Assembly: GCA_002483085.1 (NCBI GenBank)
Contig: DLHF01000052.1
Coordinates: 123,030-187,029 of the forward strand
Origin: Ignavibacteria bacterium UBA7675
Lineage (GTDB): Bacteria; Bacteroidota; Ignavibacteria; Kapaibacteriales; UB7675
DNA length: 64,000 bases
Reading direction: 5' to 3'
Shown here: positions 35,466 to 44,883 of the stretch, one piece after another
How the letters are laid out: each line of letters starts with the position of its first letter
Position numbering within the stretch: position 1 is the first letter of the stretch
Notes under the pieces: generated by a model
The model's input: the letters and a program-made list of their open reading frames with translations, nothing else
Told to the model about the DNA's origin: nothing
The model's database searches: none
Position numbers and translations under genes: made by a program

Positions 35466-37538
35466 CTATTTCAGCGGCTTTTCAATTGTAATTTGTACCG
35501 TTCGCGAGTAGAACCGCCCGAACGGTGTATTGTTATCAAGCAGATTGCTTTCGCCTACTGCTTCCACGATAATATTTATCCCCGGCACATTGCGCCGCAG
35601 TTCGTCGGCTACTGCCGATGCCCGTTGTTCTGCGAGCTGTGCATTATAGGCTTCTTCGCCAATAGCGTCTGTATAGCCGCTTACAATAACGCGGGCGTCC
35701 TTTGTAATTCCGGGGGCGATGCGCCGCAGCAACCGCTTGTGTTCTTCGTTCAGCCGCGAGAGGTTATAGTCGAACAGCAGTAGGCTGTAGCGCTCTATGC
35801 TTTTATCCTGTAGCCGAAGCTGGCGTTTTTGCTCAATGGGAATTCGCTGTACCGAAAGAGCCCGTTCGTACATGCCGGCACGCCCCAGCGAGTCGAGCCC
35901 TGTAAGGCGTAGGACGACATTGCTCATGCTGTGCAGTGGCGCCAGCAGCGACGATGGAATAACAAGATTTTTCGGCAGAGTTGTGCCTGAATCCGCAAAG
36001 ACGAGGCTACCGCTCTCGCCAGCCATGATCAGCCGCCAGGAACGCACCATACTGCGGGGGCGGGCCTCCAGCGCAGCTTCGAGCTGCTGAGGAGTAATGA
36101 CTGTGGATACATCTCCGAGGCGCAACGGTGCCAGCAGGCGGGAGTCGCCCTGAAGCTCTACTCGCCGGTTTTCTGCCGCCCCTTCTTCAATAGTGGGATT
36201 GGACTGCACAGTGGGAAGGCCGCGTCCTACAATGGGCAGCCTGCTTTTTTCGATACTCCACACGCGGGAAAGATAATCCTGAACCGCTTCTGCACGCCTG
36301 CGCCCAATTGCCGCTGTTTCGTTGGGCGTGCGCTCGTCGGCTGTGCCAGTAAGTGTGAGTGTTGTGCCGGGCATCGAACGCATTCGAGCCCCGATAATAT
36401 TGAGCAAGTGGCTGTACACAGCATTTGCTTCGGGCTCGATGGACTGCTCGGTAAACGCGGCAGCTTCTTCGGCTGTCAGCGCTTTGAGATTGGAAGGCAG
36501 GGAGGAGGAATTTTGTGCAAAGAATACGTAGGGAAGCAGAGGAAACTCTTCGGTAGAAGAAAACTCTTCGATACGGATATCCTGTACCTGTGTGCCGATA
36601 GAATACTCCACCACTGGCGGCGGGGCTATCGGGTTGGGCGCTGGAAAAATAGCGTACAAGTCCAGCCCGCCTTTTCCTCCCGGTCGGTCGGAAGCAAAAA
36701 GCGCTGTGTTGTGGCTGATCAGGATATAGTCGGATTCATTGTACTCGGTGTTGACATCGACGAGCGGGAACGGAGCTTGCCACACACCTGCTACGCGCAC
36801 GGTAAGGAACACTTCGTAGCCGCCTTTGCCGCCGAAGCCATTAGAAGAAAAATACAATGTATCTTCAGCCGCAAAAAAGGGTGTTATTTCGTTGCCGATA
36901 GAGTTGAGCAGCTCACCCATATTCACGGGCTTTTCCCACAGGCCATTGCCTTGTTTGCTGGCAAACCAGAGATCCGTGCCGCCGAAGCTACCCGGGCGGT
37001 CGGAGGTAAACACCAGCGTTGTGCCCGATGGCGAAAAGGCGGGATGGCCGGAAAATCCATCTTCGTTCAGCCCTTCTACAGGAGCTTGCTCGCTCCAGGA
37101 ATCGTTGTCTTGACGGAAAATTTGGAACAAGTTCATATACGGGCGTCGGGGCGTCATGCGGTAGCTGGATAGATAAACCTGCCCACTACCCGAAAAAGCG
37201 ATGTACGACTGATTATTGCGGGGCTTGTTGAGCGCACTGTGCACACGAGTTCCGGCGTCAAAGCGCGTGATGTCTTCGCGCTTCGACGTGTAAAAGAAGG
37301 AGTACCCGTCTGCCGTGGAGTTGTAGTACAGCGCTGTATCGGTGAGCGACCACGCCGGGGCAAATTCGTCGGAGGATGTATTGATATCGCGAAGGTTCAC
37401 TGGTTCGCCAAGAGGGCGTGGCTGAGCACCAGCCACGCACAGCAGCACGAGCATAAACAGGGCTGCTGGAATGCAGGCGCGAACAGCGCCACGGGCAAGC
37501 GAGGAACAATATACTTCGATTGACGAATTATTGGTCAT
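35466..37538 (-). CDS. OmpA-family protein with PD40 repeats
   Basis: A 690-residue exported protein. A signal peptide lies within the first 40 residues (LFMLVLLCVAGAQP). PD40/WD40-like propeller repeats follow (about 55-290): SGHPAFSPSGTTLVFTSDRP, GGTDLWFAS, DTLYFSSNG. Two OmpA-like domains end it: LTLTGTADERTPNE with IGRRRAEAVQDYL (about 390-480), and VIVSGYTDAIGEEAYN with LAEQRASAVADEL (about 590-685). The double-OmpA tail is clearly related to that of the 29198-31330 product. PD40-OmpA proteins commonly accompany T9SS or bind peptidoglycan. Its start overlaps the end of the TrkA gene by 11 bases. Confidence 0.9.
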   Translation of the reverse strand: MTNNSSIEVYCSSLARGAVRACIPAALFMLVLLCVAGAQPRPLGEPVNLRDINTSSDEFAPAWSLTDTALYYNSTADGYSFFYTSKREDITRFDAGTRVHSALNKPRNNQSYIAFSGSGQVYLSSYRMTPRRPYMNLFQIFRQDNDSWSEQAPVEGLNEDGFSGHPAFSPSGTTLVFTSDRPGSFGGTDLWFASKQGNGLWEKPVNMGELLNSIGNEITPFFAAEDTLYFSSNGFGGKGGYEVFLTVRVAGVWQAPFPLVDVNTEYNESDYILISHNTALFASDRPGGKGGLDLYAIFPAPNPIAPPPVVEYSIGTQVQDIRIEEFSSTEEFPLLPYVFFAQNSSSLPSNLKALTAEEAAAFTEQSIEPEANAVYSHLLNIIGARMRSMPGTTLTLTGTADERTPNETAAIGRRRAEAVQDYLSRVWSIEKSRLPIVGRGLPTVQSNPTIEEGAAENRRVELQGDSRLLAPLRLGDVSTVITPQQLEAALEARPRSMVRSWRLIMAGESGSLVFADSGTTLPKNLVIPSSLLAPLHSMSNVVLRLTGLDSLGRAGMYERALSVQRIPIEQKRQLRLQDKSIERYSLLLFDYNLSRLNEEHKRLLRRIAPGITKDARVIVSGYTDAIGEEAYNAQLAEQRASAVADELRRNVPGINIIVEAVGESNLLDNNTPFGRFYSRTVQITIEKPLK

Positions 37539-38223
37539 AAAGTCGCTTAATGTCTTTTTCTCTGCCGAACAGGACGAGGATATCGTGCTCTTCGATCACT
37601 GTTTCGGGGGTTGGAACACCGATAATACGCACAACTTCTTGTTCGCCCAGAGTGAGAAGTCCGCGTTTTCGCTCGATGCGTTTTATTGTCACCAGATTTA
37701 GCGAGTACCGGTTGCGCAGGTTCAGGTCGAACAGGGTTTTCCCGATAAACATTTCCGGAGCTGCCAGCTCGATAATACTGTATTCCCGCGAGAGCTCAAA
37801 GGCACCGACAACGCCTTTCAGGAGCAGGCGTTTTACAAGCTGGCTAGCAGCTTCGGCTTCGGGCACAACGAGCTCAGTAATATTCATCAGCTTAAGTAGG
37901 CGTTCGTGCGTAGGCGATGTCACCCGGTTGATAATGCGCTTCACGCCAATTTCTTGGAGCAGTGCTGTTGTGAGCAGCGAGCCTTCAAAATTCTCGCCTA
38001 TGGCTACGATCACAGCATCCATATCCCGCAAGCCGAGCCTCTGTAGCGCCCGCATATCTGTTGTATCCATGCACACGACGTAAGACACCTTATCCCGAAG
38101 GTGGTCGATGCGCTGCTCGTCGCGGTCTACTGCAATTACTTCTGCGCCTTCTTCTACCAAGCGCAATGCCAAGTTCAGGCCAAAGTACCCTAATCCGATA
38201 ACTGCGAATTTGCTGTTTTTCAT
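37528..38223 (-). CDS. trkA: TrkA/KtrA-type potassium uptake regulator
   Basis: A 231-residue cytoplasmic ring-forming subunit. The RCK N-domain has the Rossmann motif FAVIGLGYFGLNLA, an acidic second-strand end (VIAVDRDEQR) and VAIGENFEGSLLTT. The C-terminal RCK_C domain (about 140-225) binds ligands. At this size it is the single-RCK KtrA form, not the double E. coli TrkA. It gates the TrkH/KtrB channel encoded just upstream (96-base gap), with NAD(H) or ATP/ADP as likely regulators from family knowledge. Confidence 0.95.
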   Translation of the reverse strand: MKNSKFAVIGLGYFGLNLALRLVEEGAEVIAVDRDEQRIDHLRDKVSYVVCMDTTDMRALQRLGLRDMDAVIVAIGENFEGSLLTTALLQEIGVKRIINRVTSPTHERLLKLMNITELVVPEAEAASQLVKRLLLKGVVGAFELSREYSIIELAAPEMFIGKTLFDLNLRNRYSLNLVTIKRIERKRGLLTLGEQEVVRIIGVPTPETVIEEHDILVLFGREKDIKRLYDQ

Positions 38224-38319
38224 GATGTTGTCGTTCTGTACCCTGCCGCACTTTTCTGGCTCTTGCGGATATTCTGATCGCTCAATTTACCAAAGTACGG
38301 AATGTTATGAAAACACGGC

Positions 38320-40104
38320 TTATCCCACGAGAATATTTTCTTCGGGGAATTTGTAGCGCGCCTCGCCTACTGGTTTGATAAAAGCATAGAGCACAGTGAG
38401 AAGGCCCACGCGCCCTGCGAACATAGTAATGGTCAGCAGAACCTTTCCTCCATCGCCGAGGAAGCCGGTAATATTGCGAGAGAGTCCCACGGTGCCCATG
38501 GCCGATACCACCTCGAACAGTAAGTCGGCGGGCTGTTTGTCGGGCTCGCAGTACACCAGGATCATGCTGGCTATGCCTATGAAAGACATCGACAGCAGGA
38601 TGATTGCAAACGCTTTGGTCACATCTGCTGTAGCAATGCGGCGATAGAAAATTTCTATGTACTTCTGTTCTCGTATCGTGTTGCGTATGTTGAGTATGGC
38701 AAGAGCTATTGTCGTGGTTTTGACGCCGCCGCCGGTGGAGCCGGGCGAAGCGCCAATCCACATGAGTACAATCATAATAAGCGCCGTTGGGATGCTCAGG
38801 ATTTCCATCGGACTAATATTGAACCCTGCAGTACGGCAGGTGACAGAGAGGAACAGCGATTGGAATAATTGATCGCCGGTAGACATGCCTTGAAAAGAAT
38901 ACTGCGATTCGACGACGAAAAACAGGAGCGTGCCGCCCACCAGTAGAACTGCTGCGGTGATGAGTGCCAGCCGCGAGAAGATCGACAAGCGATACTGGAG
39001 GCGGTAAGAGCGCGGTTTCCAGAGCTTGAGTGTGCGAAGCACTTCCGAAATCACTGTGAAACCGAGGCCTCCCAGAGTAATGAGCATCATAATAATTGTA
39101 TGATGGCCGTAGTTCGACCGTACAGCTTCGTCGTATAGCCCGGCTGAATACAGCGAAAAGCCCGCATTGCAGAATGCCGAAACAGAGTGGAAGATGCTGT
39201 AATAAAATCCGTAGGGGTCGAAGTTGATGAACGAACCGCCCTGCGATATATATAAAGCAAGTGCTCCGATACCCTCGATAGAGAACGTGAGCAAAGCAAT
39301 GCGCAGCAAGATCGACGACACCTCGCCGATGTTGGTCTCGCTGAGCACAGCCGACATCAGCAGCCGCTCGCGTATGGAGATACCGCCGGAGAAAAACAGA
39401 GCAAAAAAAGTTGTAAGCGTCATAATGCCCAAGCCTCCTACCTGAATCAGCATCAGAATGATTGCTTGGCCAAGTGGAGTAAAGGCTGTGGCGGTGTCGA
39501 CGACAATTAAGCCCGTAACGCACACGGCGCTCGTGGCTGTAAATAATGCATCGGTAAACGACAGAGGGATTGTAGAGGCGCGCGGAAGCAGCAAGAGCAG
39601 TGTGCCGCCGAGCACCAAAAGCACGAAGCTGATAATAAACAGTGCTCCGGGAGGCAGCCTGATCGTGCCTAATAGCTCGTTGTACCGAAGTGCGCGAATA
39701 AACAGCGATAGGACCAAGGTGGCCTGCGTCGCTGCCAGAGAAAGAAGCGCGAGCTGTTCGATGCGGAGATCGGGCGCAAATATCAAGCCGACGTAATGGA
39801 TGGCATGGGGAAAGAGCAGTTGCAGGAAAATGACGAGAATGATGATAGCTTCAGGCCGCCTCTCGCGGAAATAGGAGCGAGCACGAGGCATAAGCAGCAG
39901 CCGCACAATTTCCTGAATAACAAAAAATGTTACGAACACAGAAACGATTGTATCGACAAGCTCGATCTGATCCCATGTAAGGAAAAATCCGAGTTCTGCT
40001 ATTATGGCTGCAATCGAACCAATGCCGATAATTGTCACCACGCCATCGAGCGCGCGCCGTATAATCCTGCGTTGTTCCCGTGAGAACCAGTGAGCTGTCA
40101 GCAT
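38320..40104 (-). CDS. TrkH/KtrB-type potassium channel
   Basis: A 594-residue integral membrane protein, longer at the N-terminus than KtrB by about 150 residues carrying several extra spans. Four selectivity-filter loops are visible in order: TSAVCVTGL, SAFCNAGFSLY, TCRTAGFN and SAMGTVGLSRN. The intracellular gating-loop region is near WIGASPGSTGGGVKTTT. It transports K+ across the inner membrane with its TrkA/KtrA partner downstream. The N-terminal extension, including an apparent voltage-sensor-like or ion-channel-like set of helices, is seen in some Bacteroidota homologues. Confidence 0.93.
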   Translation of the reverse strand: MLTAHWFSREQRRIIRRALDGVVTIIGIGSIAAIIAELGFFLTWDQIELVDTIVSVFVTFFVIQEIVRLLLMPRARSYFRERRPEAIIILVIFLQLLFPHAIHYVGLIFAPDLRIEQLALLSLAATQATLVLSLFIRALRYNELLGTIRLPPGALFIISFVLLVLGGTLLLLLPRASTIPLSFTDALFTATSAVCVTGLIVVDTATAFTPLGQAIILMLIQVGGLGIMTLTTFFALFFSGGISIRERLLMSAVLSETNIGEVSSILLRIALLTFSIEGIGALALYISQGGSFINFDPYGFYYSIFHSVSAFCNAGFSLYSAGLYDEAVRSNYGHHTIIMMLITLGGLGFTVISEVLRTLKLWKPRSYRLQYRLSIFSRLALITAAVLLVGGTLLFFVVESQYSFQGMSTGDQLFQSLFLSVTCRTAGFNISPMEILSIPTALIMIVLMWIGASPGSTGGGVKTTTIALAILNIRNTIREQKYIEIFYRRIATADVTKAFAIILLSMSFIGIASMILVYCEPDKQPADLLFEVVSAMGTVGLSRNITGFLGDGGKVLLTITMFAGRVGLLTVLYAFIKPVGEARYKFPEENILVG

Positions 40105-40336
40105 GCGTTTGTTGTAAAGTGTGTCGTCGCCAGCAGAAATGCCATAGGTTGTACGGTCTTACTGTTTGAAAAAACTTCGGTCTATACATCTATTGTACCA
40201 ATACCGCACCAAAAAATACTGAATAAAACTATGTTCATTTCAATTAAAATTGAAAAACTGGTGGAGTAGGGCGTGCCTTTTTGGGGAAATTAGGTGTAAT
40301 CCGACTGGTGGATAGAGGAAAAAAAGCGGTAAGTGG

Positions 40337-40404
40337 TTGCACAGCCACGCGGCGGTGAGTGCTGCGCGGTGCAGCGGCTGAACACGAGGGCGGAGGCCGA
40401 AGCG
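40337..40404 (+). repeat. Intergenic repeat R1, copy 6
   Basis: It reads gcacagccacgcggcggtga, gtgctgcgcggtgcagcggc and cgagggcggaggccgaagcg. It lies between the divergent potassium-channel and lipoprotein genes. Confidence 0.75.
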
Positions 40405-40567
40405 ATGCTGCGATGCGTTTTGTTGTGGCCTTCTTGATGCTGTAAGCACATCCTTGCCCGGCAACCAGTAGCAGGCGTGTAAGCTGGAGCCAACACATCT
40501 GGCAACTTTCTTCTCTGCATGGTAGTATGCAAAGGGGAGTAGACCAGATAGAATAAGGCAAAACGCC

Positions 40568-40592
40568 AAAATCCTGTAGAATTCAGGATTTT
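40568..40592. terminator. Perfect hairpin, possible bidirectional terminator
   Basis: Arms aaaatcctg and caggatttt around loop tagaatt, with A and T runs on either side. There is no gene end close by, so its role is uncertain. Confidence 0.4.
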
Positions 40593-40692
40593 AGGACTTT
40601 CTTCGAGCTCGCGTGTGCGGCGGTATGAAGAAAAATCTGTAAATTATGCCGCATTGCCAGTCAGAATGGCGGCTTTATCATAGTGTGAACAT

Positions 40693-41622
40693 ATGAATTT
40701 TATTAAAAGCAATATTGTTCCTATTGTGCTCGGTGCATGCGCCGTGTTAGTTGCTGCATGCTCTACCGAGCCGCGACAAAAGCCCATCGAAGGTGGGTCC
40801 GACTATGTACGGCACGAAAATCAGCCTTCCTTTACAGTGCCGGAGCAGTACGCCTCGATGAAAAGCGACGTTGTGCGTGTGGACATCAACCGCGATGGAT
40901 ACGACGATGCGGTTGTTACGGTGCTCTCGGCTCCTCTTCCCGATACGAAGGCGGAGTTCGACTCGGTGTTTGTGTACGAGTACAACCAGAGCAGCGACGC
41001 TTTCGACCGCAAGTACGGTACAGCGGTGTTCTATGGCTCGGCGGTAGAAATGCTGAACATGGACGACGATGAGCATCCAGAAGCGCTCGTGTACACCGAT
41101 GCTGGTGGCAACGATCCCATCGTTGGCCGGGGGCTGATAGCGATTCGCTTTCGCGACGGCGCTTATAGCAGCGCTTTAGGGCTCGACGGCGGCAATCCCG
41201 AAGTGGTAACGCTCAACGCTGGCAGCGTGTCGGTTCCGGCCATAAAAGTGTACAGCGATTTCTGGCCCGACCTGCTTTCGCATGCTGAAAGCGTGCATTT
41301 CCTCGACTCGCTTATTGTGATGAAAACTGTGCCCGATAGCGTGCGCAGTGGCATGGAGCACCAGGTGTTTAGCCAGGCATTGGAGGAAGCACAGCGCGAC
41401 TATGCACGCGCTAAAAACGCCTATGCCGACCGCCAGGACGACGAAGCTGCATACGAGGTGTACGATGCGGCTGTGCGTACAGTAAAATACTACCAGCGGC
41501 TTGGCCTGCCAGACAAAATCAACGCGTTCCGCTCGCAAGAGTGGAAGTTTTGGCGCGGCGTGATGCCCGCAGAAAATGTAAATGTTCTCAACCAGCTTAC
41601 TTCGCCCGGTTCGTCGAGCTGA
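40693..41622 (+). CDS. Lipoprotein of unknown function
   Basis: A 309-residue protein. The N-terminus has a hydrophobic core and a lipobox (LVAAC, Cys at about 23), so it is lipid-anchored. Residues about 55-110 include VRVDINRDGYDDAVVTVL, an FG-GAP or calcium-binding-like DxNxDGxxD stretch also common in beta-propeller proteins. The C-terminal part (about 230-300) is helical and rich in Ala, Glu and Gln (YDAAVRTVKYYQRLG). A second small lipoprotein follows 32 bases later, suggesting an operon. I do not recognise a family. Confidence 0.8.
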   Translation: MNFIKSNIVPIVLGACAVLVAACSTEPRQKPIEGGSDYVRHENQPSFTVPEQYASMKSDVVRVDINRDGYDDAVVTVLSAPLPDTKAEFDSVFVYEYNQSSDAFDRKYGTAVFYGSAVEMLNMDDDEHPEALVYTDAGGNDPIVGRGLIAIRFRDGAYSSALGLDGGNPEVVTLNAGSVSVPAIKVYSDFWPDLLSHAESVHFLDSLIVMKTVPDSVRSGMEHQVFSQALEEAQRDYARAKNAYADRQDDEAAYEVYDAAVRTVKYYQRLGLPDKINAFRSQEWKFWRGVMPAENVNVLNQLTSPGSSS

Positions 41623-41654
41623 TGTGGCTGTACCACTTTTCATCGACCTCAATT

Positions 41655-42101
41655 ATGAAGCACTTTTTGGTGTGTTGTGCAGCCCTTCTGCTGTGTGTGT
41701 CGTGCGATAATAAACCCGATTCGCCGATTTCTGATTACACGACAATCGACTATTTTGCATCGCCATACGACAGCGAAGGCACAAAAAATTTGCTGATACG
41801 CGAAGGTTCGCAGGCCGAGCTGTACGGTATTGCCGATACTGTAAAAGCTGAGCTCACTGATGCAGAAATGCAAGCTATTGCCAAAGCGATGAAGGCTGTT
41901 GCAAAGTGGGATACGCTGTACGAAGCTACGCCGTCGGATCGCTATGAAATCATTCGCAGAATCGACCCGCAAGGCATTGCTTCTATTCGCCGCTCGCATG
42001 GCTCGGAAGCTCCTGCCGCAGTTGATGAACTCCTGAAAACTCTGAATTCCGTTGCGACGCGCTTGCGCGCTGGTGCGGAAAAAAATAATAAAGCACAGTA
42101 G
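41655..42101 (+). CDS. Small lipoprotein of unknown function
   Basis: A 148-residue protein with a lipoprotein signal: MKHFLVCCAALLLCVSCDN, Cys at about 17. Asp after the Cys would favour the inner membrane under E. coli sorting rules, which may not apply here. The rest is mixed and mostly helical (LTDAEMQAIAKAMKAVAKW), ending in a lysine/asparagine-rich tail. The ATG at 41655 is chosen because it begins the signal peptide. It follows the larger lipoprotein gene closely, so joint function is possible. Family not recognised. Confidence 0.78.
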   Translation: MKHFLVCCAALLLCVSCDNKPDSPISDYTTIDYFASPYDSEGTKNLLIREGSQAELYGIADTVKAELTDAEMQAIAKAMKAVAKWDTLYEATPSDRYEIIRRIDPQGIASIRRSHGSEAPAAVDELLKTLNSVATRLRAGAEKNNKAQ

Positions 42102-42198
42102 CAAGCCGCGCGACAACAAGAGCTGTCTCTTTCGCTGGCGAACTGTTGCAGACAGGCTTTGTGTACAACTGCGATCATCGGGGCAAAATAGCCTTTTG

Positions 42199-42265
42199 TC
42201 TTCGGTCTCCGCCCTCGTGCTTGGTCGCTGCACCGCGCTGCACATCCGCCGCGTGTTGTGCAGCC
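42199..42265 (-). repeat. Intergenic repeat R1, copy 7
   Basis: On the minus strand it reads ggctgcacaacacgcggcgg, atgtgcagcgcggtgcagcg, accaagcacgagggcggaga and ccgaaga, one of the best matches to the consensus. It lies between the small lipoprotein gene and the HAD gene. Confidence 0.8.
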
Positions 42266-42348
42266 CCAATCGCAATAGCTCTCAATGAATTGCCAGCCGG
42301 TAGATTCTAAAATCGATATACAGTATCAGAGCGAGAAGCAGGACAACT

Positions 42349-43095
42349 ATGGCTATCAAAGCAGTGACAATAGACTTCTGGAATACGATATTTGATTCCA
42401 GCAATGGCGAGATACGCCGCGAAGCACGCCGCCAGGCCCTACGCCGCGAAGTAGAGCGCCTTGGGCATACGCCCGACGACGAACTGCTGGGGCGCTGCTA
42501 CCACCAAACCACTGAGTATTTCAATGCTGTGTGGCGCAACGAACAGAAAACTCCGCTCACCAGCACATTGGTAGAATATGTGTGGGAGCGCACCGGGATT
42601 CAGCCCGATACCGAAGCCATCGAGACGCTTACAAAAGAATTTTGCGAAGGTGTGCTGGTAAGCCCTCCGGCGCTTTTGCCCGGTGCAAAAGAAGCATTGG
42701 AACAGCTTGCATCGAAGTATCGCCTTGCGCTGATTTCCGACACTGCATTTTCGCCCGGCTCGGTGCTGATGGAGCTGATGGAGCGCAAAGGTGTGCTGCA
42801 CTACTTCAGCGCTTTTAGCTTTAGCGATGAAACTGGCGTGGCCAAACCGCATCCTGTAGCTTTCGAGCACGCAATACAAGGCGTAGATGCACAGCCCAGC
42901 GAATGTGTGCATATTGGCGATATCGAAGCTACTGATGTGTTTGGGGCAAAGCGCTTTGGTATGAAAGCCATCCGCTTTATGGGCGATAGCAACCCGCATG
43001 TAAGCAATGGACACGACCAGCCAACGGCTGCGGATGCTGAAGTGGCAGCGTGGCAGAATATGCTGGCGAAGGTAGAAGAACTGGCGCGAAGCTGA
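42349..43095 (+). CDS. HAD-family hydrolase
   Basis: A 248-residue haloacid-dehalogenase-type phosphatase. The first motif is AVTIDFWNTIFD, where the second Asp position is replaced by Trp-Asn (DFWNT), a variation known in some HAD subfamilies. Motif II is LALISDTAF, the Lys is in GVAKPHP, and motif IV is CVHIGDIEATDVFGAKRFGM. A helical cap lies between motifs I and II (about 20-95). The altered motif I may change its activity away from simple phosphatase chemistry. Substrate unknown. It is followed by an AraC regulator 42 bases later. Confidence 0.9.
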   Translation: MAIKAVTIDFWNTIFDSSNGEIRREARRQALRREVERLGHTPDDELLGRCYHQTTEYFNAVWRNEQKTPLTSTLVEYVWERTGIQPDTEAIETLTKEFCEGVLVSPPALLPGAKEALEQLASKYRLALISDTAFSPGSVLMELMERKGVLHYFSAFSFSDETGVAKPHPVAFEHAIQGVDAQPSECVHIGDIEATDVFGAKRFGMKAIRFMGDSNPHVSNGHDQPTAADAEVAAWQNMLAKVEELARS

Positions 43096-43137
43096 TAAAT
43101 GCAAATAGTCCTCTTGCCATAGAACAGAGGAGTGAGT

Positions 43138-44046
43138 ATGATCCGGCATGCGTTTCCCGATCTCTCATGGCTGAAAAACGAAGTCGTACAGTGGAATGCC
43201 GACGGTCGCGGTTGGCCCACACTTATTCTCAATGCCAGCGCAGAGAACATCTTGCGCCCGGACGTGAAAGGCCCGCTGTCCGTCTTTCTCAATATTTCCG
43301 GTACAAGCCACGCATCTGTGCACGGGCGCCGTGCACAGGTCGACGAATCAGTGTATTTTCTCACCAATCCAGAGCAGCACTACACATTAGAGATCAATAG
43401 CCCGCAGCCCGTAGAGACATTCAACATTCATCTCGGCCATTCCTTTGCCGACAAGGTGCTGCACAGCGCTATTTCTTCCACGAGCTATTTGCTGGAACAT
43501 GCAGACGATGCGAGCAGCTCTATAGCTTTTTTCAATAAACTGTACCCGCGCGACAACCGTTTTAATGCACTTGTTGCCACACTGCACGCGGCAGGGAAGG
43601 CGGGAGTAACCTCCGGGCTGTGGTACGAAGAGCGGCTCGCACTCATAGTACATTATCTGCTTGAACGCCACTGCGATATTCTGCGCACGATTTCCTCATT
43701 GCCACCAGTAAAGGCCACTACCCGCACCGAAGTGTATCGCCGTTTGTCGCTCGCTGTTGATTACATTTACGAGCATTACCGCAGTGCGCTCACGCTGGAC
43801 GAACTCGCCTCGGCTGCTTGCCTTTCCAAATTTCACTTTTTGCGGTTATTTCGGGAAGCATTTCGCACAACGCCATACCAGTTCATCAGTCAGGTACGCG
43901 TACAACGGGCCTGTGATTTGCTTCGCAGCCGCCTTGTAGCAGTACACGACATTGCAGAGTATCTCGGCTTTGAGAATCCGGCATCTTTCAGCCGCGTGTT
44001 CCGCAACCACACGGGTATGTATCCCAGCCGCTTTCGCGCCCAGTAA
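43138..44046 (+). CDS. AraC-family transcription regulator
   Basis: About 302 residues. The N-terminal half resembles a cupin-like ligand domain (SVFLNISGTSHASVHGRRAQ and ETFNIHLGHSF). The AraC domain (about 205-300) has LTLDELASAACLSKFHFLRL, FREAFRTTPYQFI and VHDIAEYLGFENPASFSRVF ending HTGMYPSRF. The ATG at 43138 with GAGG seven bases upstream is preferred over an in-frame GTG at 43132. It may control the membrane-protein gene downstream (inference from position). Confidence 0.92.
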   Translation: MIRHAFPDLSWLKNEVVQWNADGRGWPTLILNASAENILRPDVKGPLSVFLNISGTSHASVHGRRAQVDESVYFLTNPEQHYTLEINSPQPVETFNIHLGHSFADKVLHSAISSTSYLLEHADDASSSIAFFNKLYPRDNRFNALVATLHAAGKAGVTSGLWYEERLALIVHYLLERHCDILRTISSLPPVKATTRTEVYRRLSLAVDYIYEHYRSALTLDELASAACLSKFHFLRLFREAFRTTPYQFISQVRVQRACDLLRSRLVAVHDIAEYLGFENPASFSRVFRNHTGMYPSRFRAQ

Positions 44047-44142
44047 CCCCAGTAGCTAAAAATAGCAATTTCTGGTATGAGCCTGCTGTGCCACAATGCG
44101 TATGTTCGCATTGGTAATGTTTAATATTTTATGGAGATGATG

Positions 44143-44883
44143 ATGTACACGCTTGTCTTTTCCGGTTTTCTCCTGCTCTCACTGTTGTGCCTTGGGCTGA
44201 TTGTTCTCGGCGTGCGTTCGGCTCTTGCCGCAGTTACTCTTACTTCCGAAAAGAGAAGACGAATTGTAAACACAACATCACTTGTTTTTGCGAGTTGGGT
44301 GGGATTCGTATCGGTGTTGGCACTGGTAGGCTTTCTTGATTTTTCTACTATGCCACCCCGTATGGCCATTGTGCTCGTGGTTCCTCTGGCCGCTCTGGTG
44401 GTGGTCATGTTACGACCATCGACGAAGGTACTGCTGGCTGCTGTGCCTCCTGCGTGGCTTATCGGCATCCAGAGTTTTCGCATTGTGGTGGAACTGCTTC
44501 TGTGGGTGCTCCACGTGCTGAACCTGCTGCCGGTGCAGATGACATTCGAGGGGCGCAATTGGGATATTCTCGTGGGGCTGACAGCACCTATAGTAGCGTA
44601 TTTCTGCTTTGTGAAAAAATCGTGGTCGCCGCGTGTGGCGGTAGTGTGGAATATAGCCGGTCTCGGCCTGCTTCTCAATATCGTCGTTGTATCGATACTG
44701 TCGATGCCCACACCATTGCGTGTATTTATGAACGAGCCAGCGAATACCATCGTCGCTCAGTTTCCCTTTGTGCTGCTGCCCGCCGTACTGGTGCCAATAG
44801 CGTATAGCATGCATGTCCTTTCTCTGCGTCAGCTCCTTGCGCGCCGGAAAGAGAGAAGTATTATGCAAACTTCAGGTGCTTAA
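44143..44883 (+). CDS. Seven-span membrane protein of unknown function
   Basis: About 246 residues with about seven hydrophobic spans: near 5-28, 45-65, 70-90, 100-130, 150-170, 178-198 and 210-232. A conserved-looking FRIVVELLLWVLHVL segment sits in the middle, and basic residues end it. The ATG at 44143 is preferred because GGAG lies six bases upstream; in-frame ATGs at 44131, 44137 and 44140 also exist. Its 3' end overlaps the convergent macrodomain gene by 23 bases. Family not firmly recognised. Confidence 0.75.
   Translation: MYTLVFSGFLLLSLLCLGLIVLGVRSALAAVTLTSEKRRRIVNTTSLVFASWVGFVSVLALVGFLDFSTMPPRMAIVLVVPLAALVVVMLRPSTKVLLAAVPPAWLIGIQSFRIVVELLLWVLHVLNLLPVQMTFEGRNWDILVGLTAPIVAYFCFVKKSWSPRVAVVWNIAGLGLLLNIVVVSILSMPTPLRVFMNEPANTIVAQFPFVLLPAVLVPIAYSMHVLSLRQLLARRKERSIMQTSGA

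Larger units (their letters stand above)
40105..40692. other. Gene-free region between divergent genes
   Basis: A 588-base gap. It contains an R1 copy (40337-40404) and a hairpin (40568-40592). No RNA gene or convincing short gene was seen. Confidence 0.6.
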
